From: Proteles cristata cristata
Taxonomy: Eukaryota > Chordata > Mammalia > Carnivora > Hyaenidae
Assembly (NCBI GenBank): GCA_017311185.1
Contig: JAESUZ010004821.1
Location: 226,501 to 290,500, forward strand
Direction of reading: 5' to 3'
Length of the DNA: 64,000 nucleotides
Shown here in pieces: positions 21,837 through 33,713 of the stretch. Positions within the stretch are counted from its first letter, which is position 1. The number at the start of each line of letters is the position of its first letter. Position numbers and translations under genes: made by a program. The notes beneath the pieces are model-generated. The model ran no database searches and had not been told where the DNA came from. It was given only the letters and a program-made list of their open reading frames with translations.

Positions 21837-23880
21837 AAGGATGATATGGTATGCAAGAAGGACATTCTAGGTATGGAGAAAAGTAAGAGAGGTAAGGGAA
21901 GTTTACAATCGCAAGTCGACAGAGGAGGGACCTTCCATCTTATACATGTGGTCAAGCTGATAGCAGCTGAGGGCTGGGCCAGGGGCATCCCTGGTGGTCA
22001 CAAGTCAGGAGTGAGCCTAATGCATACCTGGTGATGTGCAGGAGAGTCTTCAAGGGCCATGTGAAGGTGGTGTCCAAACCTTTGAGCATGGAAGTCAGTG
22101 CAGCTACAACGAGGAGCCCGTGGGAGGGAAGAATTCTCTGAATTGCAAAGAATAAGCATACCCTTCAAGTAACAAAATACACATTTTAAAATATGCTTAT
22201 AATTAATTAGAGCAAGTGTGGAATGTTTGCACAACATAGGGATGTCTCAAGATTGGACAATATTAACTTTAGAGACATGTGATCATTTTCTTTCTCTACC
22301 AATCTATCCAAGTATCTAGCTGTATATACAGTGCATAATGGCTAAGGAAAGTTTTAGGGTTTAGATAGTGATAAAAACGCAAGCAAGGGAAGGATTTTAA
22401 AGAAATCATTTTCATGAAAAATACTACTTACATAAGTCTTTTTAGTTAACTGTACTGTTTACATTTCTCGTTTTAAGCTTATTTTGAAGTACCATTTTAA
22501 CATCTTTCATTTTCTACTGGTTTGTCATGTATTTATTTTGAATATAATGTAGCACAAACAGTTTAGATTTCATTCTTGTCTCATCCTTAATATGAAATGT
22601 TTATAGTTCATGTCCTGAAGAGTCAAATACATAGACAAATTTGGAATACAATCTTTGAATTTGTTTTAAGAAACAATTAATTCAACCTCTTAAAGTTGTA
22701 AATAGGACATAACATTTTTTTTTGCAATGTTTTGGATCTTGGTTTAATTAAGTTCATGGTGATTTAATTATTGTGGTGATTATGTGTGTAAAGGGGAAGT
22801 TCCTTTAATCTTTGTAGGTTTTTTTCTTTTTAAAACCTCTTTCTTCATCTGCTAATTAGGATAACAATACCTCCTTGACAAAGCTTCACAGAATCCAGTG
22901 AAAGTGTATAAATACTGTGCATTTAGTGGTTCTTTGACAGCTATAGAAATGCAAGCAAGACAAATGTTGTGTGTCATTAGCAGTTTTCAATCCATGTGGT
23001 ACCATCTTTGAATGCTATTTTAAAAATTTCCCCAATCTCCTTAGCAAATCGTTGGCATGTTTCCATTCATATTCGTCTTATTTGGATTTTCCCTTGAAGA
23101 CTGAAGCTGTCGTTGACTACACACTCTCCCCTTGGCATGAGCACCCAGCTGGGGGCCAGGTTCAAAATGATGACTAAGCTGCCTTCAACTTCCTCAAACA
23201 TAGATAGTTCACTGCAAACGCTGGTGAGGACAGCTGTCAAATGGTCACCTCCAGGCCAGACAAGCAATACTCCGGGGACTATCATCGGAAAGCCATACCC
23301 TGTGCCAATCAGTGCCTCTGAGGTTTGACCACATTTATACAATCCTGCCTATAAAACACCCAAGAAATGCTTTCCAATTGTTGGCTGCCTTCCTGAATTC
23401 TATGTGGTTTTCAAATAATGCATTTGAGACAAATGCTCTACTCCCAAAAATGATGTTAACATGCATCCACGGTTGCAATTAAATTCTGAATGAAAAGGTT
23501 GTCCTTAAGATTTAGGCATAATTCACTGCTTCGGATGATCAAACAAGGACCCTGTGTTTGAATTATGTAGCACTAGTTATATCTTTAAACCCATATCCAT
23601 ACCGTGAGCCATGCATCCAAGGATAGGACTGGTCGAAAGCGACATCAGAATTTAGGTCACAGAATAAAACCCGGAGAAAATGGCCAAATCCTTAACGTAT
23701 TTCTATTATAACATGTATCCTGGAAATAATGATAATTCAGGTAGTAAATGATACTGCCTGGCAAGAATTGGTCATGAGCAATGAATTCTTGGTAAGGTGG
23801 AAGTAGAAAGGCAGGAATATTTTCAATACCATTGATTAGGGGCTTCAGAAGGGAGCCTCCCTCCCAGGAAAACACCTTTT
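21837..23880. other. Unique non-coding stretch
   Basis: AT-rich over most of its length, with no repeat recognised. Overlapping frames on both strands at 22971-23342 (up to 91 codons, minus) show no domain and are not supported as genes. Confidence 0.5.
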
Positions 23881-23895
23881 AAAATGAATAGCCCA

Positions 23896-24141
23896 GGGGC
23901 GCCTGGGTGGCTTAGTCCGTTAAGCGTCGACTTTCGCTTGGGTCGTGATCTCGTGGTTCGTGGGTTCAAGCCCCGCGTCGGGCTCTGTGCTGACTGCCAG
24001 CTCAGAGCCTGGAGCCTGTTTCGGTCTGTGACTCCCTCTCTCTCTGATCCTCCCCTGCTCACGCTCTCTCTCTCTCTCTCCTAAAAATAAATAAAACATT
24101 AAAAAAAAAGTAAAAAAATAAAAATAAATAAAAAATAAAAT
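23896..24141 (+). mobile_element. Young-subfamily feliform SINE
   Basis: Head ggggcgcctgggtggcttag with the diagnostic 'tttcgcttgggtcgtgatct' and 'ctgactgccagctcagagcc' segments. Over a dozen CpGs survive, including the ccccgcgtcgggctct segment. The 14 bp target duplication aaaatgaatagccc is perfect (23881-23894 and 24142-24155). The tail is long and variable (aaaaataaataaaaaataaa), so its length may vary between individuals. Confidence 0.96.
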
Positions 24142-24390
24142 AAAATGAATAGCCCTGCTCTTTCTGTTTGTTCCCAAAATCCAACACTGATGGTTAGGAC
24201 CAGCCCGTGGATGGTAGTTATGCCAATCTTTTAGTCCCATTAAAAAAGAATGCTCAGTTCATGAGTTTCAGACACTCCCAAACGTGATCATTAACCATAG
24301 GAAGCCACATGTAGTCCCGCACACACAAGATACCTCACATGTAGGTACCTTTTTGATACCTCATTTATAGTTGTTCATATTTTCTGGACA

Positions 24391-24846
24391 TATTTATTTT
24401 TTAACTTTATTGAGATAAAAAAAGCTGTTACATAATTAGTATAAACAACTTGATGAGTTTGGAGATAAGTATACACCTATCAAACCACCCTCTATGTCAT
24501 TAACATATCCGTTACCTCCAACAGTTTCATACCTCCCTATTTATTATTCTTATTACTTTTTTGTCATAAGAACACTTAATATAAGATGTACCCTCTTAGC
24601 AAATTTTTAAGCATATATCATATCATTATTTAGCAGTATGCCATACGGTAGCTCTGTAGAACTTATCCATCTTGTGTGGCTGCACAAGGACTAACATTGC
24701 CTCGTTTCCCCCTCCCCCAGACACCACCGTTCCACTCTATGCTTCTGTGATGCTGACCATATCAGATTCCTCACATATAAGTGGTTTCAGGTAGTGTCAA
24801 TCCTTCTGTGTCTGGCTTACCTCACTTAGGATGATGTCCTCCAGGT
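24391..24846 (-). mobile_element. Old LINE-1 3' end (L1M type)
   Basis: Read in reverse, it follows the mammalian L1M 3' UTR: tgtctggcttacctcactta (the motif before the stop region), ttcctcacatataagtggtt, the cccctcccccagacaccacc stretch, gtaccctcttagcaaatttt, then tttattgagat at the tail. It is 5' truncated at about 24846. No coding capacity remains. Confidence 0.82.
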
Positions 24847-25192
24847 GCCAGGCATTATTAATCACCCTAATCTGTCCCAGGCAAAGAGCAAGAAATTTTC
24901 TCCAACCTTCTTTTATATTTACCTTCCCTCTCTGCCAGTGTAGAGAGACCAGGGACACCTGGTCTCCTTGTTGCTTATCTCTTTGTGAGGCTGTTAATCC
25001 CATGTGAATCCAACAGGTCTCCTTCTGGCACTTTACAGGCCGTATGTTACTATGATGGGAAAAGCATTTTGAGATATTTCACTCCCAGTAATCCATGGTT
25101 CCTAATTTTGCCACCATTGGGTAGATAGGAGAGGAATGGATATGGTCTAGAAAAAGATTTGGTACCTACCTTTCAGTGTATTTCCTTGTTAT

Positions 25193-25210
25193 GGTTATAT
25201 ATATATAACC
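25193..25210. repeat. Perfect 18 bp palindrome
   Basis: ggttatatatatataacc reads identically on both strands. Confidence 0.95.
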
Positions 25211-25419
25211 TGTGTGTCAGCCTGTGTGTCTGTAGTGCATTTTTCCAGCAGCCCTAGCAAACGTGTACAGACAGGTAGGTCCATTCAACAAACCTGAAAT
25301 AAAGGGTTTACAATGCACCACATCCAAGATGGGCTTTGGGGATAGAGCCATGAACGTGGTTCCTGCCTTTATAGAACTTAAAACTTAGTGTAGAAGATAC
25401 TAAGCAAACCATGTAACCT

Positions 25420-25422
<3 letters not shown>

Positions 25423-25458
<36 letters not shown>

Positions 25459-25464
25459 CGTGTG
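25423..25464 (+). repeat. (TG)n microsatellite
   Basis: About 16 uninterrupted TG units, then tatgcgtgtg. The long pure run suggests high mutability and marker value. The H/T repeats in the 73-codon minus-strand frame here are the translated repeat. Confidence 0.97.
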
Positions 25465-27379
25465 CACGCCATGCTCAGTGGTCCACTTACATTCAGGGCT
25501 GCTTTCTGCCCTGCTCTGCCCATGACCATTTGGAACTCCTCAGGGTTCTGGGGTCAGGGGATGCCCTTGAAGTTAAGAAGGATGGGAAGAGAAGCCTAGG
25601 TGAAGAGACTGGGAAGAGTGTTCTGGAGAAAGGGAGTGGTTTTTCATAGCTCTCCCACGTGTTCCCAGGAAGTTCAGCCCAAGTTCTCATAGCTAGGAGG
25701 TTGTCAGGACTGAGGTACAAGCCTGGCCTCTCAGCCCTTATGGTACACTGTGTGCCCAGTTCCCTGCCATGTCCTCAGGAGGGAGACCCAAATGGCTGAA
25801 CCTAGCACACTGCCACTGTGTCATCATGAAGCAGTGAATGGTGAAACCACAGGGACGAGCAACCATAAGACAACGATTTACTGAGAACAAAGCACGTGCA
25901 TGACACTGCTGAATGCCACGATGTGTACAAAGATGAAGAAGAGATGTCTTCCACTCATTCAAAATTCACTAGATTTTGACTAAGAAAACTCTTATTAATT
26001 GTTCACTTGGTAGTGGTTTGGTTTCCTTCACTCCTGTGATTCTCTCCAGTGCAAGTATCACTTCAGGGTTTCTGGGGGGTGTGCGGCAGGTATGGCATCT
26101 CTTTGAGAATCAGCTTGGGTAGTGAAATGCTCAGATAAGAAATTTCTGCCTCGTGGAAAGTCCCACTGCTTATCCAGCCTCATATCACAATGGAAGTGAC
26201 CAGATGCACCCCTCTGTATGGCCCTTTATTTTAATTATGGCTTAATATCACTCGTGGTTCCAGGTCTAGAATTCATGGAGACTATCAGAATCATAGATAA
26301 TAACATCTAATTTCACAATCAAGAACGCTATTTTATTATTTAATTAGTTACCACTGAAATCTGCACTCAGGCTCTGGCAGTGACGAGTTGGAAATAGAGT
26401 AAGCGCTTTACAAAATAATTTTGCCTCTCTTGGATATATATGCCAAAGACGATATTATAAGCAACTCAAAACTAAGCTTTGCAGAGAAAATATTTGTTAA
26501 GCTTCATTTAAATGAACACATGTTTATAGTCAGGAGAGAGCTTTCTGCATATCCCCAGCTCAAAGCAAGCCCAGAGGACTTTTGATATGTCCCTCTGTGA
26601 TCTAATTAAAAGATAAGTGGAAGCTGGGAAATAGGAAAAAAAAACACTTTTATGGAAGGGAAACGCAGAAAGGAGGAGGAAGGCTGGGGAAGGAGCGGAC
26701 GACAGGAACGGGGGACAGCTTTACTGGAGACAGACTAACAGGAAGAGGTGTAGCTACATAAAAAAAGAAAACATCACTTGAGACCCAGGTGATCAACACA
26801 TTCCTGAAACTACTTCAAAAGATTAGAAAAACCTAGCACTCTGGAAAAAAAATCAAAATTATATAGATCTTTTTCATCTTCTGCCCATTATGTTTTCATG
26901 TCTTCTTACCAAGTAAAAACCAAAAGATGCGCAAATGATAGCGGGAGTCTAGAGGCCTTGCCTGAACCCCCTCTGTGGTGGGATTGCGTGAAAGCGAGCC
27001 CAACCCACAGGCTCACATGCTCACCTGGGTGGAGGAAGGCAACAGTAAGATCTCCCTGGGAAGGCTGAGTCTACAGGGCTAAGTTCCCTACTTTTTGGGA
27101 TATTCTCAAAGCCAAATGCCCCTCTCATCCCAGCGCTGCATAGATTCCTATGAAGCCCTCCCTCCAAAGCAGAAGGAGCCAGACAACTGTTGGGTGTGAG
27201 GAATAATCTAAGGTAGAACCTCGCAGAGACTTTCATAGGTCGCCTTCCAGCCATGGGCCAAGCAAAGGAGAACTTTCAGCCATCCTTTCCTCCAGACACA
27301 ACGTTAAGTTAGTTTCACGTGTGAGTGAATTAAAAGATGGACGACCGTATCTATTTTTCAGTTCTGTTCAGTTTATCAT

Positions 27380-27760
27380 AAGTAACATTTGAGGGAGTTT
27401 ATGAATGGCAAACATCAGGCTTGGAGGATATAATTACGCCCTGGAGTTATGTTTAAGTAACTGAGGGGCAATGTTTAGATGATATTTATATCTAAGTGGC
27501 TCACATTAAAACCGTACCAAGACCATATCATAAATGTAAATTATAGAGGAGATTGCCTATTTGTGGAAATGAACTGCATGCTGCTTTATTCATTTTTCTG
27601 ACATTATTTGCATCCCATTACTGGTACATTTATGATTATAATAATTATCTAAGCGGCCCTGATTCTAATCCTATAATACTTCAGCCGGATTTCACCGACT
27701 AGCCACCGCTTCTGAGAATATTCAATGTTAATAATAATAGTGATAAAGAACTCTATTGTA
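27380..27760. other. Candidate conserved non-coding element
   Basis: Repeat-free AT-rich stretch with clustered homeodomain-like cores (taatta at 27431, ataattatct near 27638), an octamer-like atttgcat at 27606-27613, and no long frame. Its only support is composition and motif content; conservation cannot be judged from one sequence. Confidence 0.25.
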
Positions 27761-28336
27761 GGGATATACATTTAGAGGAAATATGTACGGTGAAGGAAAA
27801 CATACTTCAGGATTACAGACAAGTGTATAAATAGAAAACAAGCCAAAACACTTGCCAACGTCCATGATATAAGGTGATGTCATACTCTCTACACATAACT
27901 TCTAAATAAGAATTTATGCTAGAAAATAGAAATGCAAGTGAACATTTTCAATTATCTACACGATTTCTTTTAAAAGAGACTAGTACTGGCAATTCTAGCC
28001 TTCTGGGCTCTTTTGACTATCAGCTTCATCCTCTTAATTCAGAGAATCTGCCTAGATCTGTCTGGGTTCCTCTTTCCTGCTCAGTGGCCTGGAAACTTCC
28101 TCAAGACAGCAAGATGGGCCAATTGTAGGGCTTACCTTATTTCCTTCTCTTCACACAGAGATCACTGTCCTTCACTCCCTGATGCCAAGTGCCCTGAAAA
28201 CTATCGTTTCACGTCCATTTTGTCTGGTCATTCAGCTGTTTCAGGAGAAAGGGTAAATACAGCCTCTATTACTCTATCTTGGCTAGAAGTGAAAGCCAGA
28301 AAAAACCATGCAAACATTTATGGGGTAAATATTGAT
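27761..28336. other. Unique non-coding stretch
   Basis: Two overlapping plus-strand frames (70 and 120 codons, 27916-28375) occupy it. The longer runs into the SINE at 28356, and neither shows a domain, so I do not call a gene. Confidence 0.45.
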
Positions 28337-28355
28337 AAGAATATTGGTAATACAT

Positions 28356-28573
28356 GGGGCACCTGGGTGGCTTAGTCGGTTGAGCGTCTGACTTTCGCTT
28401 GGGTTATGATCTCGCAGTTCATGGGTTCGAGCCCCGCGTCGGGCTCTGTGCTGACTGCCAGCTCAGAGCCTGGAGCCTATTTCAGAGTCTGTATCTCCCT
28501 CTCTCTCTCTGGCCCTCCCCTGCTCACGCTGTCTTTCTCTTTCCTAGAAATAAAAATTAAAAAAAAAAAAAAA
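28356..28573 (+). mobile_element. Young-subfamily feliform SINE
   Basis: Head ggggcacctgggtggcttag, diagnostic 'gactttcgcttgggttatga' and 'ctgactgccagctcagagcc', ending in about 17 A. The 19 bp target duplication aagaatattggtaatacat is perfect (28337-28355 and 28574-28592), the longest exact one in the window. Confidence 0.97.
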
Positions 28574-28909
28574 AAGAATATTGGTAATACATATAGCAGC
28601 ACTTTGAAAATGTAACACCGTCTCTTCCCGGTAAGACAAGTTTCATGTTTTTAATCATTGCCATATTTCCAAGACCAGAGACCTCTCTTTCCTGACTCAC
28701 CCTTTTTCTGAGGAATCCAAAAGAAAAGGAAAACAGATGCCCTGTGAAAAATCAGGGCAGGGTCAAAGTGGGAGGCCTAATGAAAGGGAAAGAGGTGCTC
28801 AACAAATACTAGTAATATTATTGACATGTGTAGGATGCTGACCACAAAACATTTCATTCAATATGTACCTTTTTAAACAATTTTTTGCTTTAGATAAAGA
28901 ATAGAGCTC

Positions 28910-29112
28910 GGGGTACCTAGGCAGCTCAGTCAGTTAGGTGTCCGACTCTTGATTTCGGTTCAGGTCAAGATTTCATGGTTCATGAGTTCAGGCTTCATGT
29001 CGAGCTCTGTGCTGACAGATTCTACACCTGGGATTCTGTCTCTGCCCCTCCCCCACTCAGTCTCTCTCTTTTTTTCTCTATCTCAAAATAAATAAACAAA
29101 CATTTAAAGAAA
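28910..29112 (+). mobile_element. Feliform tRNA-Lys SINE, diverged
   Basis: Altered head (gggtacctaggcagctcagt), the 'gattctacacctgggattct' variant of the middle, and tail aaaataaataaacaaacatt. The 14 bp duplication aaagaatagagctc is perfect (28896-28909 and 29113-29126) even though the body is diverged. Confidence 0.93.
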
Positions 29113-29126
29113 AAAGAATAGAGCTC

Positions 29127-29955
29127 TGTGATTGCTCACAATTTAGAAAGATGTGGATAAAATATGTCACAAGAACTGTAAATCAAAGGCAATACTAAAG
29201 AGTGGGTTCAGAATAGTAAAGCCTCCAATGGAATAAAGCTGGTAAAAAGGCAAGAAAAAATATTTGCAATGCTTGTGCCTCCACCCCCCTATTTCGGTAA
29301 AATGTACAAGGAAAATCTAAGCCCACTAACTTGAATAGAGATGGAATCATACTAGAGTAGAATGGACAGGGGTGGGGGACCCTCCACATCACAGTCAGTG
29401 TGGCTCTGGCACCTTGCAAAGTTGTGAGGTACACTTAGCATTTGTGTGAAATTCTGTTTGCTCAGGACTCATGTGCAAAAGTGAATGATTTGTTCATGAA
29501 CATGCTTAGTCACTCATTCATTCAAGAATTGTGCTTAGAGTGCTACTCAATGAAGTTTTGTGGTCCTCTGCTCCTTATATGAAGCCTGAGAACCTTGAAG
29601 AAACAGAAAAATCTACTGTTTTGTAAAAAACAAGAATTTGACCCTGAAAACAAGACCTACTATTGGTGCTCATGAATTGATAAGGAAAAAAAAAAAAGGT
29701 GAAAAATCTAACAAAATGGATGGCCTTTTTTAAGCCATAAGATTAAATCTTTAAAAATTTTGAGAAAATCATTTCAAATAAAATATTTTTGTACCTATGA
29801 CATTAATAAACTGCATTTTATATAGATCTGTGAATCCGATTCAGTAAGTATTTCTACCAGTACAAAATTACTCATCTGCTGAGTCATGGCCTGTAGTAAA
29901 GGTATACCCAGTGGGGAAATTCCATTCACCAGATCTCCTCTTAGAAAAATCCATG
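29127..29955. other. Unique non-coding stretch
   Basis: No repeat or gene recognised. Contains an A-run near 29685-29697. Confidence 0.45.
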
Positions 29956-30155
29956 GAGGCACCTTCTGACTTAGTTAAGCATCTGACTCTCGATTTTAGG
30001 TCAGGTCACCATCTCACAGATTGAATGAGAAAGCACAGAGCCTGCTTGGGATTCTCTCTCTCTCTCTCTCTTCTCTCTCCCTGCCCCTTCCCAACTTGTT
30101 CTCTCTCTCTCTTTCTCTCTCTCATAAATAAATAAGTAAAATGACATTTTAAAAA
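29956..30155 (+). mobile_element. Degraded feliform SINE lacking the B-box
   Basis: gaggcaccttctgacttagt starts a plus-strand SINE that has lost several bases of 'gggtggctc', and later the whole 'gtgagttcgagcccc' segment (cagattgaatgagaaagcac sits there instead). The 'gagcctgcttgggattctct' middle, CT run and (AAAT)n tail remain. Confidence 0.83.
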
Positions 30156-30178
30156 GGGGGGAGTTCTCCTCTCCCTTC

Positions 30179-30180
30179 GA

Positions 30181-30224
<44 letters not shown>

Positions 30225-30272
30225 AACAGAAGGAGGGAGGAAGAAATGGAGGAAAGGAGGAAGGAAGAAACT
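30179..30272 (+). repeat. (GAAA)n microsatellite with GGA-rich extension
   Basis: About 12 uninterrupted gaaa units at 30179-30226, then aggagggaggaagaaatgg-type purine sequence. It lies about 25 bp after a SINE tail, a common birthplace of tetranucleotide repeats. The Phe/Leu/Ser-rich minus-strand frame (30006-30332) is its translation. Confidence 0.96.
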
Positions 30273-30909
30273 GTGTGTGCCTAGAAGAAAATCAAGGTGC
30301 ATTGTGGAGTGGAATGGTTGACATGGGCCCATTTGGGAGAACAGCAGAATTTTTCTTCAAGGGACAGGTGCATAGGAAAGGAGGAGGTTGGGATGAACTG
30401 AGAGGCCTTGTCGTCTCATCCTGTCTTTGTATTAATGCCTATAATGCTGATGGATGCTGTTTCTTCCATTTGGTATAGACTTTCCCTTATTTCCTGTGTG
30501 AGATCTTCAGGAAAGTGTACACTGCTCAACAAGGGTTTATGTAAGTGCATTCTTTCAGCCAAAATTCGAGTTTCCTGCTTGGGTGCAAGTAACACAGCCT
30601 AGAAACAGCACACACAGAACACGGAGCCAGAAGGCCAGACAAGACATGACCAGCTTTTATTATTTATAGACATCTAAAGGGAGAATTTTGTAGTTTTGAC
30701 ACTATGTCATTCACAGGATTCTGAGTAAACTAATTGAAGATTTCTGTGGCTTAAGAAAATTCCACTGGCATCAGAATTATGCATGAAATAAATGTGATTC
30801 TGAAGAAAAGTAGAAATGCATATTTTCATAAGTTTTATCCAAAGATTCAAAAAGTGTTTATATGTATCTCTGATGAAAGTCAAGAATGCCTTATGATTAA
30901 CTTGTATTT
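30273..30909. other. Unique non-coding stretch
   Basis: No repeat or gene recognised. Confidence 0.4.
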
Positions 30910-30924
30910 GGGTTTTCTTTTCTT

Positions 30925-31118
30925 TTAACATTTACTTACTTTTGAAAGACAGAGACGGGGAGAGGCAGAGAGAGAGAGAGAGAGAGAGAATCTGAAGCAA
31001 ACTCCGGGCTCTGAGCTGTCAGCACAAAGTCTGATGTGGGGCTTGAACCCACAAACCATGAGATTATGACCTGAGCCAAAGTAGGATGCTTAACCGATTA
31101 AGCCAGCCAGGCATCCCT
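30925..31118 (-). mobile_element. Feliform tRNA-Lys SINE
   Basis: Minus-strand copy with the 'ctgagctgtcagcacaaagt' middle and a (GA)n run of about 11 units. The right edge reads gggatgcctggctggcttaa in SINE orientation. Flanks are ggttttcttttctt (30911-30924) and ggttttattttctt (31119-31132), one mismatch. Confidence 0.93.
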
Positions 31119-31228
31119 GGTTTTATTTTCTTAATGATGAAAGTAGAAACAGATATGATTAAGGGGTAAATGAAATTAGCAATAGGATACAATAGGATAG
31201 GATACATACTGTAAGAAGTCACTACCTT

Positions 31229-31441
31229 TTTTTTTTAAATGTTTTATTTATTTCTAGGAGAGAGAGAGAGAGCGTGAGCAGGGGAGGGTCAGAGAGAGAG
31301 GGAGTCCCAGACTGAAATAGGCTCCAGGCTCTGAGCTGCCAGTCAGCACAGAGCCCAACGCGGGGCCCGAACCCACGAACCGCAAGATCATGACCTAAGC
31401 GAAAGTCGGACGCTTAACCGACTAAGCCACCTAGGCGCCCC
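31229..31441 (-). mobile_element. Young-subfamily feliform SINE
   Basis: Carries the diagnostic reverse-strand motifs ttatttctaggagagagaga, ctgccagtcagcacagagcc and gacctaagcgaaagtcggac. The 16 bp duplication aagaagtcactacctt is perfect (31213-31228 and 31442-31457). CpGs are largely kept, with the B-box region slightly altered (gcggggcccgaacccacg). Confidence 0.97.
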
Positions 31442-31457
31442 AAGAAGTCACTACCTT

Positions 31458-31847
31458 GATGGAGTTAATAAGACCTAACCAACTATACCTTCTAAACTTA
31501 AAATATAAGCAAGTGGGTTCATGGAAAATTAATTTTTTAACTTTTGAAAGGTTATAGAAAAGAGGAAGAATCTCACAAAAGGTTGGATGTAGAAAACACA
31601 GAATACCACTTGAAGTCTGTGATCCTCCAGAAAATAGTAGGAATGTATTATCAGACCAAAGATTTGAGGAGACATGAAGAAAACAAATAGTGATTTCTAG
31701 GAATCTCTAAAACTCAACACTTTAGAAGAAGAAAGAAGTTTTGGGAGTTTTCTTCTCTAATGCTGAAATCTTGAAATCTTAAAATCAATCTTAAAAAAAA
31801 AATCCTAAAATCAATCAACAAAGATATATTCATTTATGGTATGTATC
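31458..31847. other. Unique non-coding stretch
   Basis: AT-rich, with no repeat recognised beyond an A-run near 31793-31802. Confidence 0.4.
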
Positions 31848-31855
31848 CAAAAACT

Positions 31856-32081
31856 GGGGTGCCTGGGTGGCTGAGTCAGTTAAGCGTCTGACTTCGGCTC
31901 AGGTCATGATCTCATGGTTTGTGAGTTCGAGCCCCACCTCAGGCTCCATGCTGACAGCTCAGAGCCTGGAGCCTGCTTCGGATTCTGTGTCTCCCTCAAT
32001 CTGTGCCCTCCCCTACTCATACTCTGTCTGTCTGTCTCTCTCTCAAAAATAAAAATAAAACATTTAAAAAATTTTAAAAAA
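31856..32081 (+). mobile_element. Feliform tRNA-Lys SINE, full length
   Basis: Close to the 'cagctcagagcctggagcctgcttcggattct' consensus, with A- and B-boxes intact. Short flanks caaaaact (about 31848-31855 and 32082-32089). Tail aaaaataaaaataaaacatt. Confidence 0.94.
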
Positions 32082-32089
32082 CAAAAACT

Positions 32090-32752
32090 ACCCTGTGCCT
32101 GCAAAGGACACAATTTCCTGATGGGAAATATAGCAGGAGCACAAAATGGAAGATTCACTGATGGATCACCTCCAGGCTCCCCTCTGTCTCCCACAAATGC
32201 TCATCAATGTCTTCTTCATCTTTATTAAATTCTAAAAAGCTGGATCTTGTGAAGTCTCTGCTGCTCTGAATGGATGACTATGATTCTTTTGGGAAAAGTC
32301 TCTTGGGTTTGGAAACACTATTAGTCTTTGAAGAGAAGCCATTTATGTCTTCAGCTGCAGTCTTTATCAGAAAAGTCCTAAGAAACTGAGAAAACTTCCG
32401 GTGGACGCTTCTGTCTCTCCCAGAGAAATCTATTTGGTCCTCAGCCTGTGATTCCCTTTGGGCACCCAGTTTCAGGCCACACTCACCCCAGAGGGCTAGT
32501 CTGCTATAGCTTAAAACCCCCAAGTTGACTCCAGCTCGGTCTTTGACCACCTCTTGCACTCAGGGTCCCGGTGTCACCTCTGGCTGATTATTAAGGTCTA
32601 CCTGCATTGATTCAGGTGGGTATTTTAGGCCAAGTTCAGTTTCCCATAAACATATTGGTGCACCCTTCTTTCCTAACCTAGACATTGTCCCACTATTCTG
32701 TCCCTTCCCTGGGAACCAGTCAATTCAAATCCATCTGTCTGTAGTCCTAATA
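32090..32752. other. Unique non-coding stretch
   Basis: No repeat recognised. The 93-codon minus-strand frame at 32278-32559 shows no domain that I recognise. Confidence 0.4.
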
Positions 32753-32771
32753 GGAAACCTGAGAATATTTT

Positions 32772-33006
32772 TTCTTAATGTTTTATTTATTTCTGAGAGA
32801 GAGAGAGAGAGAGAAAGAGAGAAAGAAAGAGGCAGCATGAGCAGGAGAGGGTCAGAGAGAGGGAGATACCGAATCTGAAGAAGGCTCCAGGCTCTGAGCT
32901 ATCTTTCAGTACAAAGCCCTACATGGGGCTCAAACCCACGAACTGTAAGATCATGACCTGAGCCGAAGTTGAACGATTTTTACTGACTGAGCCACCCAGG
33001 TGCCCC
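32772..33006 (-). mobile_element. Feliform tRNA-Lys SINE
   Basis: Minus-strand copy with an extended (GA)n run. The A-box neighbourhood is altered: gttgaacgatttttactgac appears where other copies have gtcggacgcttaaccgac. Flank similarity ggaaacct/ggaaaccc supports the edges. Confidence 0.91.
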
Positions 33007-33025
33007 GGAAACCCGTGAATTCTTC

Positions 33026-33572
33026 CAGCAAAAAAAGAAAAAGAAAATGAAAATGAAAACCATGGCATGTAATTATATACGGTGTTGAAAAAAAGCTATG
33101 ACTTCAAGTTCCCTCTATTTTCCTCTGTGGAATGAACCATATTACAAATAACTACCTAGAGATAGATTTCTTACTCTTGAAATTGAAAATTATTAGGCAC
33201 AATGTCCATATGATCTGTTTTGTTAGGAAAAAAACAAAACAAAACAGGAAAAGACATGCTTCATCTTTGAGGATGCGGAAGATTACTGTGAGCATACGAG
33301 TGATTTAGCATGAATACACATAACTACAAAGAAACCAAAGGTATTTTCACATTGATGTTCTTAGAAAGAAAGAAAAAGCTGGAAATAAAGCATTCATAAT
33401 TTTCATTCAGCTGAACAACTCAAATACCACCTTTACATGATTGTATTTGAATCAATACATTTGTTCAGTGTAGGAAGTTTAGAAGGGGATTTCCGAGGAT
33501 GTAAAGAACATGAGAATGCCATTTTAATTGTCTACGGAAAAACAGAACAATCTTTGGTTTTTCTTTAAAAAA
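33026..33572. other. Unique non-coding stretch
   Basis: AT-rich; no repeat recognised besides an A-rich run with aaaac units near 33228-33247. Confidence 0.4.
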
Positions 33573-33584
33573 TAACACTACATA

Positions 33585-33698
33585 GGGGCACCTGACTGGC
33601 TCAGTCGGTAGAGCATCCGACTCTTGATCTCAGGGTTGTGAGTTTGAGCCCTGTGTTGTAGAGATTACTTGAAAAATAAAATTTTTTAAAAATTTTAA
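33585..33698 (+). mobile_element. Short-type carnivore tRNA-Lys SINE
   Basis: Only about 115 bp: head ggggcacctgactggctcag, then tcggtagagcatccgactct, 'gatctcagggttgtgagttt' and gtagagattacttgaaaaat. It lacks the CT-rich 3' half of the other copies and is nearer to the parental tRNA. This form is known across Carnivora. Flanks are aacactacata and the similar aacacactatata. Confidence 0.88.
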
Positions 33699-33713
33699 AA
33701 CACACTATATAAT

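Larger units (their letters stand above)
24847..27379. other. Mostly unique non-coding stretch
   Basis: No gene or recent transposon recognised. 25285-25420 vaguely resembles an old repeat (tggggatagagccatgaacg type). A TG microsatellite follows it. Confidence 0.45.

Noticed and set aside
33585..33660. tRNA-like A-box and B-box in a short segment
   Set aside because: It belongs to a SINE: A-rich tail, SINE head and imperfect flanks. The tRNA cloverleaf is not complete, so it is not called as a tRNA gene.
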